A stretch of DNA of 64,000 nt from Takakia lepidozioides (lineage: Eukaryota > Streptophyta > Takakiopsida > Takakiales > Takakiaceae), in assembly GCA_030704615.1 (NCBI GenBank), contig CM060732.1, positions 46,111,053 to 46,175,052 of the forward strand, given 5' to 3'. Position 1 is the stretch's first letter. Every line of letters starts with the position of its first letter. Below are positions 1 through 12,588 of the stretch, in pieces. Both the position numbers and the translations under genes were made by a program. The notes beneath the pieces are model-generated. The model saw only the letters and a list, made by a program, of their open reading frames with translations. It made no database searches and was not told where the DNA came from.

Positions 1-793
1 CTTTTTGTCATTTGTCCCGAAAGTTGCATCGCACGCCACTATTCGCAAATGTCCATGGTTCACCATCTGTTTTTTCTGCCATTCAGTTTGTATGCCCAGC
101 ACAAATGGGAGGTCGAGTTTTCTATCATTGGAAGTCCATGCAGGGTGGTTTGATTCTTCCTAGTAGTAGAAAATACTATGTGGGTTGGCCTCCACCCACA
201 TGCGGACACTACGTGCATCATTTGAGTGTTTTTCGAATGTTTCTTCATCACATTTGTTGGCAATATTCCGGATGTCCCATGAAAGGAGGAAAGTATCACG
301 GTTGACCTCCAATACAACATCCATCATCTCCTTTACCCGCTGCGTGTGCTTCGCCATTATTTTGTTGATGCTTAGCCCTAACCGCAAGTTGTGCATTACC
401 CATGCTTTCATGTCTTCACTGACGTGGGGAGCTAATGCAACACGTCCAGTTTCATGTGCAGGCCCATGACATATCTCTCCAGCTCCATTGACGTGTCTCT
501 TCTCAAAATATACCAACTCTGCAATTTCAAGGTCAACATAGCATTGCTTCACTACGAACCGACATACACATCCCCTCTTTATGCCCTCCCCAGATTTCGT
601 TTTCGTGGTCCTCATTAGTTTTGGTTTTTTGCTCGCTGGCAGATCCTACAAGTCTTGGCTTTCTCCCCTTCTTCTTGGGAGGTCGTGGTTTCCATTTCTT
701 GGCTGCCATGGCGGAGGTTACCTCCAAGAGGGTAGTCGTCTTGTCCTCTGGCCCATATGAGCAGTGATACCTACGAAAGAAACCATGGTACAT
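1..793 (-). pseudogene. Mutator-like transposase, N-terminal half, broken
   Basis: Two overlapping minus-strand frames (793-533 and 615-160) read as one protein interrupted by a frameshift near 600. The first carries a basic AT-hook-like segment (KKKGRKPR). The second has a Cys-rich stretch with CVCRF, then ICHGPA, resembling the DNA-binding N-terminus of plant Mutator-like (MULE) transposases. A DATF motif at about 20-31 could be the first acidic residue of a DDE nuclease, but the following GTN is reached only after a frame change. The rest would lie left of the window. I call it a decayed DNA transposase. The family assignment rests on motif recall, not on a search. Confidence 0.5.
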
Positions 794-890
794 TACTCAT
801 ACTAAATTGGAGCGACTCCAAGACTCATACAGCAAGGGGCCCCCAATGATGACACGAAATAGTACTGTATTACATGGAGTTGACATAGTT

Positions 891-1142
891 TTACCTTGTT
901 AGACTTAAGGCACTATTTGTGCGTGGAGCAAGGAGTGATCCATGTGGACAACCTCTTTGGCGATGTTTGCGGAAAGTGCATGGCCCATCGGGGCGGGATG
1001 ATTCCCCAGTTATGAAATCATTCACACGACTCCATGGAATGTAGGCCACTGAAGCGTTGTCTTCACCGGGAGGGATACCATGCCATTGATAACGCCATTG
1101 TAAGACATTGTGATTGAAAGCACCTGCGTTCGGAGATTGCAC
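891..1142 (-). pseudogene. Possible upstream exon of the MULE-like gene
   Basis: An 83-codon minus-strand frame contains IPPGEDNASVAYIPWSRV followed by a DFITGE segment. Its composition looks like real protein and it lies directly 5' of the transposase-like frames at 1-793. It may be the N-terminal piece of the same decayed transposon gene. The DNA between 794 and 890 has no frame joining the two, so they may be separated by an intron or by damage. No known domain is recognised. Confidence 0.3.
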
Positions 1143-3189
1143 TTGATTTCAAAGATTCAAAACAAGATGGGGGACAGCTTGGGGGATAAACTCTTCACTT
1201 CTGTCATGTACAGACATTCATTTCAGCAGCAGTCAGGTTCACACTGCATGCACGAGTGTGAAACGCTGCTACAATGGTGACCGGAGAATTTTGAGGACGA
1301 TGATGAGGAGGAGGAAGATGGAGAAAGGTGGACAATTGCCCGTACGAAAGTAATCATCCGATACATGACAGAAATCATCCGGTGCAATCGATTAAAATAC
1401 TTATTTAGAAGTTCAAATTTGAATTTTGAATCGATGTGTGACGATCCATGCATCTATGTGGAGGTGTCATATCTTGGTGATGATGGATGCCTGTGTTACA
1501 TGAGTGATGTGCATCTCTGGGATGATGGTTGTGTGACATAGAACATGTTCAACATGCATGGCTGTGTGACATGATTCATGTATGGCGGGTTTGAAGCGGC
1601 AACGGAGGCGGACAGGCGGATGGGGAGCGACGCGTCGCGGCGACCGTGATCAACGCAGGAGCCGCCATTGGGGTGAGGCGGGGGGAAGGGGAGGGCCACG
1701 TAGGCAGCCCCGCTGATGGCGCATTAAACTCCAGGGCCTCTTCTATTACTTGCCCAATTTGTTGACTTGTGCATAAAACTGATCCGCAGACAGAATAATA
1801 ATTGTAAAAGTTGAGTGGTTCCAATTTTGGGCAATTATTTGGTTTTTTCCTTCTATCGAGACAGAGGCCATTTTTCATTGTCACTTGCAAAAATTGTTGC
1901 TTATGATCACTTTTTGGTGTCGGGGGATCGGAGCCCTTCATCTTCATTTCTTGAGCACTCAATGTTTGGTAGATTGTGCATCATTTGCCGTTGATTTCAA
2001 TATATTTGGCCAAGTTGGATGGATGTAAAGAGAGAAGACTCCGGCCATAGCCGATGTAATTAAGGGTTGCTTCATCTTGTAGTTATTGTTCCTTTGCAAA
2101 TGTGGGCCTTATTGGTTAGCAAGTGACAGGTGTTTGTGCGGTTGGTTGGTTGTTTATAAGTTTGCGTTTATTGGCGATGATGGTTATTATTAGGTAGCGG
2201 ATGGCGGTAAGATGGATTTTTTTAAAGGCGGTATGAAATCGTATTGTTTGGTAAGTGAGATGGTCGTGGAGGAGTTCCATGCCTTAAATGTGTGTACTGC
2301 AACGAACTTCATAGGTCATGTCTATGAGGGGGCCGACTTGCCAGCCATGTTGCCGGAAGGCAAGGACAAAGGGGGTGTATTTTTCTTGCTTAGAGTTGAG
2401 TGTTTGGCTAGGAATCAGTCATGACAATATGTGAATTCTACATAGTGTATGGTGATGTTGGAATAAGGTGCGACGAGGGGGTTGTTCTGGGTAGGTTTTT
2501 GACTATGACTATATTAGTACATAGTCTTGTGGGGCATTGACATTGACAAGGCAACCGCATCGGAGGATCCATGCCAGGGTGGTGTGATTTGGGGGTTATT
2601 CTAAAAGGTACTTGCATTCATAAGGGAGAACCATCTAGTGTCAGTATGTGTATTAAAAAAACTTGTGGATATATTATACTACTTGATTGTGCCTAGTAAT
2701 GTGACAGCCATGGATGACGGGGCGTGTGCACTAACTAAGGAAATGCGGCCATGTGTCTTGAATTGGGGAATTACCATTGCAGAGTGGGAGATTCACATTT
2801 TGGTATTAGCGACAATGAAGCGGCCAACCTCATCGCTCAGAAAGGTGCCTCTAGACCCCTAATAGATCCCATGGACAATCATATTCATATCGCACATACC
2901 TACTCTTTCTAGTTAATACACCTCGCGTCAGACCTCCCTGAATCCCGACCAATACATAATCGATTGACCATCCTCACTCGTGAAGCTCACAAACAAGTCA
3001 TGGCAACTACAAGTCACACCAAAGTACACATTAAAAAATGGACACGATACCCCGTATTCGATCAGTGGGATCTCGGACAGAAATGGGGGATGACTCACAA
3101 AGTTATGTGATGAAGTGAAAGATCCCATAGGGGGAGGCGGTCCACCATAGTCAGGGAATATGTCGCGCACCTCACTTCGGTAAGCTCCC
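1143..3189. other. Unassigned DNA, no supported gene
   Basis: Only short frames occur here, for example 1576-1962 minus, 2212-2424 plus and 2928-3170 minus. None shows a recognisable domain. The one notable component is the GC-rich stretch at about 1600-1754, which is partly identical to a segment near 51 kb and is listed separately. Confidence 0.4.
1680..1754 (-). repeat. Dispersed segment shared with 50960-51034
   Basis: About 74 bp, from the purine-rich start through ggcagccccgctgatggcgc to the end tctattacttgcc, is identical to the segment near 51 kb. Weaker similarity extends about 80 bp further left. On the minus strand both copies encode the same open peptide, which includes QVIEEALEFNAPSAGLPTWP. 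It may be a piece of a transposon or a captured gene fragment. Confidence 0.6.
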
Positions 3190-4246
3190 CTTCAAGTCAT
3201 AGTTACTCGCTCCGATGCGCGCGCCTGACTCCCAACCTGGCCGCCCGGGCCAACTTGGAGCTTCGGCTGCTCACCGGGACATAACGGTCCCCCCTTCGCT
3301 TCCCACTAAACCCTCCACCTATTTGGGCCTAGGAGAATTCCCTTTGGTAGATGGCAGTCCGGAACAGCTCCCCACTCTTTGGTCGCTTTCCGGCTCGCTC
3401 GCTTACTCACTAGTTTTTGGTCACCAACGGGCTTGCACCGTTCTCGGGGTCACTACTCCCCTTATATATACTTCTGTAGCTGTCCGCGGGGGTTTCACAA
3501 CCAGCCATGCCATTTTATGGCGAACCACCACGAAAACCCTCGACTCCCGGTGATGAGTCGCGGTGAGTCTTGGCCCACTCACCACGGCCCCTCTGGACCG
3601 TGATGAGTCCCAAGACTCCCCACGACTCCCACCACGAGGTCTCCGCCCCCATGGTGAGTCCTATGCCGCCCCCATGGCCCCCACTAAGTCCCGCTAAGCT
3701 ACCACCACCCCTTGTGGAGCCACCCCCACCGCAACCCGGTGTGCGGGGCTCCACCTAGTGAGCGCCTCCGCCTCCTTGAGTGCCTTGGGCACTCAAGGGT
3801 GCTTCAGCCCCCCCATACCTATCGCTGCCGCTGCCCCCACCACAGGGGCAGCCCCTCATGTGTCCCGACCCCCTGCCCTCAAGGCAAAGGGCCGCGACAC
3901 ACACCCCTACCAACAGGGAGTCGATGTCCTCATCGTCTTGTCCATTTTGTAGAAACGAACATCCAAGTTGTGGCGTCCCACATCAAGGAGTTTGTTTCCG
4001 TACCATGGCGTCCCATGGCAAAGAACCAAACCCCACACTTGACTCTACTCTCCACTAGCTAGTTCAGCCGACTTCCTCCAAGTCCCGGCCAAGGGTGGAG
4101 CCTCTCCAGCTCCTCCCAGTGCACTCTTTTTGGCCTACTTCAAGGCCAAGGAACGATCCTGCCCGAGGATCGAATCGCCTTACTGCAACAACATTGCTTG
4201 CGATCGCTCATGATGCCGCTTTTGGCATCACCTTGAGCAAGGGTTC
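3190..4246 (+). other. GC-rich, proline-codon-rich region, unassigned
   Basis: The composition is strikingly CCC/CCA rich, and several overlapping plus-strand frames of 60-116 codons are proline-, serine- and histidine-rich. A TATA-like run (cttatatatac) lies at about 3461. Nothing here matches a domain I recognise. The region ends at the 5' LTR of the large retrotransposon, whose insertion may have truncated whatever it was. Confidence 0.35.
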
Positions 4247-5235
4247 TGTTAGAGGACTGTAGGGGACTTAGACACTTATACGGGATCTGTAGGGTACCCT
4301 TAATTTTTGCACAGACTGAGACAAACAAGAACCTTAGGGGTGACAGCAGCGCACTGTAGAGGGGGGTTACATAGCCCACACAGCCGACACAGCAGTCACA
4401 GCCCACACAGCCAATACAGCCCGTCACAGTCGTCACAACCCACACAGCCAACACAGCCCGTCACAGTCGTCACAGCCCACACAGCCGTCACAGTCGTCAC
4501 AGCCCACACAGCCCACACAGCCCGTCACAGTCGTCACAGCAGACACAGCCCGCACAGCCCGTCACAGCCCGGCACAGCCACACAGCCAGTCACAGCCCGA
4601 CACAGCCAAACACAGCCAGTCACCGCTTGACACAGCTGTCACGATAATAGGGAACGAAGAGTAGGACAGGGAACGACTGTGGGGAACAACACCAGTGAAG
4701 GGAACATGTTAGTTCACATACGACGGTTAGAGAGGGAAACGGTTAGAACCGCGGATAGGAGGATAAAGGGAAGAACGGGAAATAGGAAGGGGATCATTAT
4801 TAGGGGAGGACTTCGGAGACAGGCGGGAGCGGAGATCGGAGAGCACGATGAAGGAGAAAAGAGGATTAGTAGATGCTTGTCATATGCAAAGCTAGAGTGA
4901 TATTGTAGAGCAGATTAGAGACATAATGGATTCGGCCTGATACCTGATAAATCATAATCTGATATTTATACGATACAATCACACTGTGTAGAGAGATCTT
5001 GAGTGAAGCTGTGGATTGAATGGAGGAGTGAAGGAAACTAATACGTAATTATCATGGTAAGGTAGCTAAGATGAATGCGAAAAGGGAAACAAATAGGAAA
5101 CACCCCCATGATACACTAGCTGTAGGTCATGACTGATTGTTCTGCGCGGGCTGAGTACTTAGAGATTTCCAACTCTCTATCTTGGAGTTTCCGCCTCGGA
5201 TAGCGAAGGGATGGGTGAGTAAAAGCCGCGCGACA
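4247..5235 (+). repeat. LTR 1 (5' LTR of copy A)
   Basis: It starts TGTTAGAGGACTG and ends GCCGCGCGACA, 989 bp. It is recognised by repetition at 16590, 23981, 25028 and, inverted, at 36276 and 48683. It holds a CACAGCC-type cluster from about 4374 to 4640 and the conserved end block beginning gtcatgactgattg. That block has a one-base deletion here (aactctctatc instead of aactcttctatc), which breaks the short readout frame present in the other LTRs. Confidence 0.9.
4374..4640 (+). repeat. CACAGCC tandem cluster in LTR 1
   Basis: Variants of (A/T)CACAGCC are spaced 8-10 bp apart, interspersed with GTCACAGTCGTCACAGC. The cluster follows the motif gtagaggggggttac. Its copy number differs between the six LTRs and explains most of their length differences (941-1042 bp). 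Function is not known from sequence; it could be a transcription-factor array or simple replication slippage. Confidence 0.85.
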
Positions 5236-5826
5236 TTGGCGACCATACTGGGGAACTGGGACATGAACAACCAGATGTGACAGGCATCTGGTGGGATCAT
5301 GGTGGTTGGACCATTAAAGAATTTGAAGTGAATCAAATTCCTGTGAAACGAAGGAAGAAAGATTGTCCAAACAGTTCTTCAAAGGGTTCTTGGAATTGCC
5401 AGACGGATGTAAAGAAAATATTCTTAAACGAGTGCATGATGCTGATCCCAGAATGGGGTCTGGAGAAAGGAGTGATAAAGATTTATCAGTAGCCTGTAGA
5501 GGAAGAGCACGTTGGTTACCAACATTAGTTTATGTGATAGCATTGCTATCCATTAAACGAGTAGAGTTTGAAGGCTGGGAAGAAAGAAAGGTGAATGTTT
5601 ATACTCATATGCATGAAGAGCTTGTACTGGTAAAGAATTGGATTCCAAAGGATATTTTTGTGGATCAAACTCACACCAAGAACAGCTTTTCAGACTTGTT
5701 TGCCATATGGTTATATGGTAACGGAGACTTCAAGTATAGCCAAGGGTGCATTGAAGCTTGAAAGAAATCCAGGCATATACGAGAGATATTACAGAAGAGA
5801 GTTTTGGTTATTGCCACATTAAAAAG
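5127..5826 (+). pseudogene. Leader ORF before gag, copy A (frameshifted)
   Basis: This corresponds to the 231-codon ORF at 47757-47062 in the minus copy, but is broken into frames such as 5277-5492 and 5363-5761. Recognisable shared stretches include KENILKRVHDADP and the segment around RARWLPTLVYVIALLSI. No known domain is seen. An additional ORF before gag is a known feature of Ogre-type elements; homology to those proteins is not established here. Confidence 0.6.
5237..5254 (+). other. Primer binding site, copy A
   Basis: TGGCGACCATACTGGGGA lies one base after the LTR end, the position where a tRNA 3' end primes minus-strand DNA synthesis. The TGGCGAC...CTGGGGA form resembles the primer sites of plant Ogre/Tat elements that use an arginine tRNA. 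The exact tRNA is an inference. Confidence 0.7.
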
Positions 5827-5844
5827 AAATGAAAGACATGGGAC

Positions 5845-8160
5845 ATGAGTGATGAAAGAGAAGCTAGACGACAAAGATATTCATCAAAAAGAGAAAGCTA
5901 TCTGAAAGCTAATTATCCATATCTTTGGGAGAGAGGAATAGACATAGGGGAATCATCTGGACCTCTCACACCATCAAGATCAAAAAGTGCATCACCTATA
6001 CCGGAAGAACTAGAGTTGGATGCCACTCCTTCTGTTTCTTTGCAAGAAAGATTAAGGGAATTGGTACAGGAAGAAGATCAATCACGAGGTGAAAGATCTG
6101 AGGTACATCCTTGATAAAAGACTTGACAGAAATCTTTGATAAAAGTTGGCATGGAACACCAAAAGCAGGAACTCCAGTTTCTGAAGCAGAAGATGAAGAA
6201 GGAGATGAGGATGTGGCAGAGCCACGGAGAGTTCAGACTCTCCAACACCATTACAGTTGAGTTACATGAGTGAAGAAGAAACCCAAGGGCAGAAACTTGG
6301 AGGATGAAAACAGAGAGAAGAAATTGGAAGAGGAAGAATATGAAGAAGTAGACCCAACAGCTGAGGTTGAGACTACAACCAGGACATCCCAACCCGTTGG
6401 ACCTGGATCAAGTGGAGCACTTGGATCACAGGCCAACGAAGGTGTCGGCTCAGGGGGATCAGGCGGGCTGCCTGGATCTGGCTCTGGGGGGACAGGGAGT
6501 GTGGGAAGTAGTGCAACTGAAGCTGGGAATACTGTGAATATCGTGGGGCCAGAAGCAGGGAGTGCTCAAGGGCCCACCACTTGGTGGAAGATCCACCACA
6601 AAAACAACAGGTCCAGAAGGACCAGCACCAGCAAGGGTGCCAGCACCTGTCAGTGGGCAGAAGGTAGGGCCACAGATGGCGTTACACCAACACGGGCAAA
6701 ACCACCCTTTCCAATATATTCAGGAAAAGGGGATCCCGATGTACACATTAGCCAATTTGAGCACATGTGTATAGTGAACAATGAGAATGGGCGATGATGC
6801 CAAGATGAGACTGTTTCCTTGTTCACTTATCAAGAAAGCAAGTGAATGGTATGCAAGATTCCCTGATAATCATTTCCTAACCTGGAATGGCTTGAATACA
6901 GCATTTCGAAATAGGTTCAGGACAAGTAAAACTGAGGATGAAGTGTATGGAAGTTTACAACAGCTGAAGCAGAAGAAGCATGAAACTGTTGAAGAGTATA
7001 TGGAGAAGATGGAATTGATGATGAAAAAGCTGGCTGCAGTACCAGCACCCGGTTTACAGAATTGGTTTGTGAGTGGACTAAGACCAGAGTTGCAGAAAAA
7101 GTGGATATGTTACCCAAATACAGTGGAGGAGGCATTTGAAACTGCAAACAGAATTGAGCAATTGGGAATGCTCAGGAGAGAAAAAGGAAGATGAGGACTC
7201 TGAAGATGAGTCAGATGAAGAAGAAGAGCAAGAACTAAAAAGAAAGAGTAAGAGAAAGGAAAAGTTGAAGAGGGATAACTATGAGAAAAGATTGGAAGAA
7301 ATCTTGAAGAAGTATGCCACAGAGGCTGCAACACATTGGAGGAAAGGGTGTATGGTGTGCAAAGTGCCAGAATGAAGGCCATACCACCACAGAATGCCAC
7401 AATGAAGGAGAAACACTGTACTATCTGTAAAATGGATAACCATTCTACTGAGAATTGTTACTACAACAGAAGGACAGCTGCAAGAGAACCTAGGCAAGTA
7501 GGGTGCATCAGGTGCAGCCCCAGCCAAGAAGAAGCAATGATCAGGACCACTATGGTAGGTCTGGTGTTATAACAATGGCATGGAAGGGAGAGGTAATTCA
7601 AGAGGGAATTACCAAGGAAATTCCAGAGGCAACTATCAGGGTAATCCAAGGGGGAATTACCAGCCCGGGAATCAGGATTATAGAAATAATCCAAGAACCA
7701 GACCAAGGGCGAGGACCCAATGGTGAAGAGCTATGTTACTATTGTAATCAGCCAGGACATCGCAAGGCAGCCTGTTCATTCTGGATAAGACACCAGAATG
7801 AGATGAGAGCTCCTGTGAATGAGGGCCCAGTGGTGGCAGCTCACATGGTTAGGCCATGTGTTTGTACCAGAAGTAAGTACAATGATAGTAACAAGAAGTA
7901 AAGCCAAACTAATACCTCCAGTAGAAGAGGAAGAAGATGAGACTGGAAGTGGCAATGATATGCCTGAAGATGAAGAGACTTGGAAAGATGAGAAGGAACT
8001 GCACAAGGAAGTGGCGATACTATAAGGGAAATGCAAAAGAGTACTATTCCCCTGTGGCAGATTCCTCTGATTCGGATGGAGAAAAAGAGAGGGGAGTGAG
8101 GAAGAAAGGAAAAAAGAAGATGCAGACATGCAAAGTAATGAAGAGACTTTGGCTGAAGTA
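5845..8160 (+). pseudogene. gag: gag, copy A (frameshifted)
   Basis: It begins ATGAGTGATGAAAGAG, identical to the start at 47040 in the minus copy. A one-base deletion near 6112 brings an early stop after 89 codons, and further indels split the capsid-like region (about 6690-7190) and the knuckle region (about 7340-7775). The third CCHC knuckle, CYYCNQPGHRKAAC, is intact in the 7503-7901 neighbourhood. At the junction with pol near 8150-8200 this copy reads through in one frame, unlike the minus copy, so the ancestral gag and pol were probably one ORF. Confidence 0.75.
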
Positions 8161-11100
8161 ATATGTCAGACCAAAGCAGAAATTACCATTGGACAGCTAT
8201 TAGCTGTGGCACCTTATTGTAGGCACAGGCTGTATCAGCAATCAATCGAATTGCCCAAGAGACAGGAAACACAGACCTGAACAGCAAGGTGACCAGTTAT
8301 AATGTGAAGCCGGAAGGGCGAGAACCAGTCATGGACTTTGATGATTCTATGCCAGTAATCCAATTGAGAATTGGAAGCACAGAACTAACTGATGTACTGA
8401 TAGATGGTGGTTCTGGAGTAAATATCATGACAGACAATTAAGGAAGAAGCTTGGTCTAAGTAACATGAAACCAGCCCCATTTACAGTAACAATGGCAGAT
8501 CAAAGAAGTGTACAGCCATTGGGATTAATAAGAGGAGTTAAGATACAGATACAGAAAATGATCTTTGATCACAGTAACTGTATTAAAAATGGATGAAGTC
8601 ATGGAGGCTTACTCCTTATTATTGGACGTCCGTGGCTGAAACAGGCCAGGGTATTCCATGACTGGAATTCTCAGTTACTAAACTGTGCATAATGGGATGC
8701 ACGATAGATACAAATTACCACAAAGAAATCTAGTAGATTACCTGCTACAAGAAGACCTCGAGGAGTCAGAGAGTATGACTGGAGGGAGGACTGGATGAGG
8801 AGCAGGAAGCTACCCTATTTGCTGCACACCCAGAGTGGGAGCAGGTTGCAGAGATGCGGCTGGAAAGCCTAAGTTGTTTGAGAGGTATCTGCTGTGGTGT
8901 AGTGACAGCAACACCAACTGAAGAAGAAACCAGCATTTACCCATCCACATTTCTATGAAGAAGAGAAGGAGAAATAGAAATCCTAGAAGAACCAGCCACT
9001 GTGAGCTTACAGGATGAAGTGGTGACTGGTTGGACAATCACAGCTGATGAGGAGCAGGTGAGAGAAGTAAATGTGGGAACTCAGGAGGAACCGAGGATGG
9101 TGAAAGTAGGAGCTGATTTGGGAGCCGGAATTCTTCGAAGAAGCTAAAAGCTTGTTCATCAAATACAGAGATGTATTTGCTTGGAGCTATGAGGATCTAA
9201 AAGGGGATACCACCTGAAGTCTGTCAGCATAAATTGAACTGGAACCAGGGTCAGTACCAATCAAGCAGGCGAGGTATAGAATGAATCCCAACTACGCACA
9301 GAAGGTTGGAGAAGAGATAAAGAAGTTGGCTGAGGCTAAGTTTATATACCCAATAGAGTATACAACTTGGTTGTCACCCATTGTTATAGTTCCCAAGAAG
9401 AATGGCAAACTAAGAGTATGTGTGAACTATAAGAAGCTGAATGCTTGTACGAAGAAAGATCCTTTCCCTTTGCCATTCACAGAAGCAGTATTAGACACTG
9501 TGGCAGGCCATGAGATGTACTCATTCATGGATGGCTTCAGTGGTTATAATCAAGTGCAAGTGGCAGAAGAAGACCAAGGGAAAACAGCTTTCATCACAAG
9601 ACTGGGGGGCTTATGCATACAAAGTCATGCCCTTTGGACTTTGTAATGCACCAGCGACCTTTCAGAGAGTGATAAGTGAATCTTTTCAAGAGTATCTGGA
9701 TGATTCATGCAGGTGTTTTGGATGATTTCAGTGTGTACAGCTCTAAGAATGAGCACTTGCATAAATTGGAGTTATGCCTGGCCAGATGCAGGATGAGAGG
9801 TCTGGGCTTGAATCCAGAGAAGTGTACTTTCTGTGTGAACTCAGGGGTGCTTCTGGGACACATTGTGTGTAAGAAGGGACTTCTTGTGGATCCCAGGAAG
9901 ACAGAGTCCATTAAAGCTCTCCACCACCAGTGAATGTTAAGAGTTTAAGGAGATTCCTTGGGCAAACCAGTTATTACAGAAGATTTGTCAAAAGGTATGC
10001 ACAAATAGCAGCACCATTGAGCAAGCTTCTGAAGAAAGATGCAGTGTTTGCATGGACAGCTGAATGTCAACAGGCGTTTGAGGAACTTACACTGTCAGTA
10101 ACAACTACACCTGTGCTGATTAACCCTCACTGGCATGTAGTATTTCATGTTCACTGCGATGCATCAGGAGAAGCGTTGGAGCGGTGTTAGCCCAGAATGT
10201 TACAGGGAATATAGATTCACCTGTGTACTATGCTAGCCGGTTGATGAACAGTGCTGAGAGGAACTATAGTATAACATTGGCAATGATCTATGCAGTGAAG
10301 AAATTCAGGCATTACCTATTGGGAAGAAAGTTTATGTTTTATGTGGATCACCAGGCTCTGATATATCTGGTGAACAAACCTTTGATAAGTGGAAGGATAG
10401 CGAGGTGGTTAATAATCTTGCATGAGTTTGAGTTCGAGTTTTACAAGAGTGTCACAGATCTTGTGGCGATCATTGTCACGACTAACAACAGGAGAGGCCG
10501 CCACAGGAGTGGACGATCAGTTACCTGATGCGAGTTTTTGTAATGGAGGTGCAAGGAAGTGCAGATGAATGGTTAGATTGGCAGTGGCCAATCAGATACT
10601 ACCTTGCTCATGGTCAGTGCCCACCTAGTTATGGTAAGGAGCAGAGGAAGAGAATCGCTATCAGCTTTACCTTATACTATGGTAGGAAGCAGAATGTATA
10701 AGTTAGGACCTGATGGAGTACTAAAACGATGCTTGTACCACCATGAAGTAAATAAAGTCTTGGAGGAAGTTCATAAAGGAGTGGCTGGAGGTCATTTTGG
10801 AGAAGAGACTACCAGTAGAAAGATACTACTCGCAGGATACTGGTGGCCTACTTTGTTCAAAGATGTACATGAGTATTGTCAGAAGTGTGATGAATGTCAG
10901 AGGCTAGGACCTTTGCAGAGATCTGGAAGAATGGCCTTGCATCCTACAATGCCTACGGAACCATTTCAGAAATGGGGACTAGACTTTGTTGGACCAATTA
11001 ATCCACCATCCAAGAATACACGAAACAGGTACATAATTACAGCCACTGATTATACTACAAAGTGGGTGGAAGCTAAAGCTTTGAGGGACAACACAGCCAA

Positions 11101-11770
11101 GTCCACAGCAAGGTTCCTGTACGAGAACATACTTACACGATTTGGGATGTCCCTTAGATTTATCAGTGATCAAGGAAGTCACTTCATGAATGAGACCATT
11201 GAGTTATTGACTAAAGAGTTTATGATTGTGCATAGAAAGAGTACAACATATTACCCACAGGGTAATGGGCAGGCAGAGGCTACCAACAAAATACTATGTA
11301 CTATCTTGGCTAAGATAGTCAATGCAAACAGAACGGATTGGGATACAAAGCTGCTGACAGCTTTGTGGTCATACAGGACTTCATATAAAGTCACCACTAA
11401 GTATACACCATTCCAATTAGTTTATGGTATGGAAGCCTTACTTCCAGTGGAATTCCTGTTACCTACCATGAGAACGGAGTGGGGAAAAAGAATGGAATTG
11501 CAAGACTCCATCAATCAGGTCAGGAAACATGAATTATACCATGTGGAAGAAGTACGTGCTGATGCAGCTGATAATATGACCAGAATTCAGATGAAGCGAA
11601 AGGAACAGTTTGATGAAGGCAATTAAAGACTTTTAAGACGGGGGATTTGGTTCTATGGTTGCAGAAGAAAAGGAAAGATTCAAGCTTCTAAGCTTAAATC
11701 ACCATGGAAAGGACCTTATGTCATACAAAAGATGTATGATAACAACACAGCCATGTTACAAACCATTAAC
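8161..11770 (+). pseudogene. pol: pol (protease, RT, RNase H, integrase), copy A, broken
   Basis: Protease active site IDGGSG is near 8400. RT lies at about 9281-9933 with the MDGFSGYNQ and MPFGLCNAPATFQ motifs; a frame break falls just before the LDD of the catalytic loop. RNase H is at 9930-10520, but 12 bp that encode the EREA block of the sister copy are missing after NYS, removing its catalytic Glu. The integrase frame 10604-11626 (340 codons) is nearly whole, with HHCC finger, DFVGP Asp, SDQGSHF Asp and the Glu region after YYPQGNGQAE. The C-terminal GPY module follows after another indel at about 11700. Confidence 0.85.
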
Positions 11771-11957
11771 AAAGAAATGCTGGGAAGAGTCAATGCAAAT
11801 AAGTTGAAGGGGTACAGTGGTATCCATGACAAACCCCTGCAGCATGATTTGCATGTTGAACCGCAAGAGCAGTCACGGGCTGCACCAGTGTTACGAACGG
11901 AGTATGGAACACTTGTCGCTAGGCCCAGTATATATGACCGGGGTGGGCAAAACAAAC

Positions 11958-12320
11958 GTGACACAGCCTATCACAGCCCATCACGGCGTGACACAGCCTA
12001 TCACAGCCCATCACGGGTGACACAGCCTATCACAGCCCATCACGGCGTGACACAGCCTATCACAGCCCATACGGCGTGACACAGCCTATCACAGCCCATC
12101 ACGACGTGACACAGCCAACCACAGCCCAGCAAGGCGCAACACAGCCTACCACAGCCGTCACACGTGACACAGCCAACCACGCCCAGCAAGGCGCAACACA
12201 GCCTATAACAACCTACCACAGCGTGTCACAGCCTATCACAGCTTACCACAGTGCATCACAGCCTATCACAGCGTAACACAGTATGACACAGCCTGTCACA
12301 GCTCAACACAGCCTACTAAA
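11958..12320 (+). repeat. Internal CACAGCC cluster between pol and 3' ORF, copy A
   Basis: The repeat unit is about 20-30 bp, of the form CGTGACACAGCCTATCACAG, degenerating to ~10-bp CACAGCC units downstream. It sits just after a TATATATG run (about 11930) and just before the 3' ORF. The same core motif as in the LTR cluster recurs here in a different arrangement, and the block is present at the same place in copy B and the minus copy. Confidence 0.85.
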
Positions 12321-12588
12321 GTTACACGATCCATAGAATCAGTGACAAGTGGACACATAATAACTTCAGGAAAATGGATGACGGAAGAGAGGAAACGGAA
12401 ATTACTTAAAAATAGACACGTGGAGGTCAGGGGCGCGACACACAGCAGAGAATGAAGTGCAAGGACAGGTGTCAAAAAGAAAGAGGACAAGAACGGCCGT
12501 CAAATGGGATGAAAGGCGGGCCCATTAATGAATACGGAAAAAGGGAAACAGAACGAACGGCAAGTACAGAAAAACGAATTCATGTCGC

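Noticed and set aside
3215-4062. Overlapping proline-rich ORFs as a gene
   Set aside because: Several frames are open at once because of the C-rich composition; no domain, start context or conservation supports any one of them.
4307-4630. Open frames through the CACAGCC clusters (also 16650-17036, 25088-25420, 48273-48623) that look like His/Ser/Pro or Thr/Gln repeat proteins
   Set aside because: A short repeat without stop codons is open in several frames on either strand. The peptide changes with every indel between copies, so there is no sign of coding.
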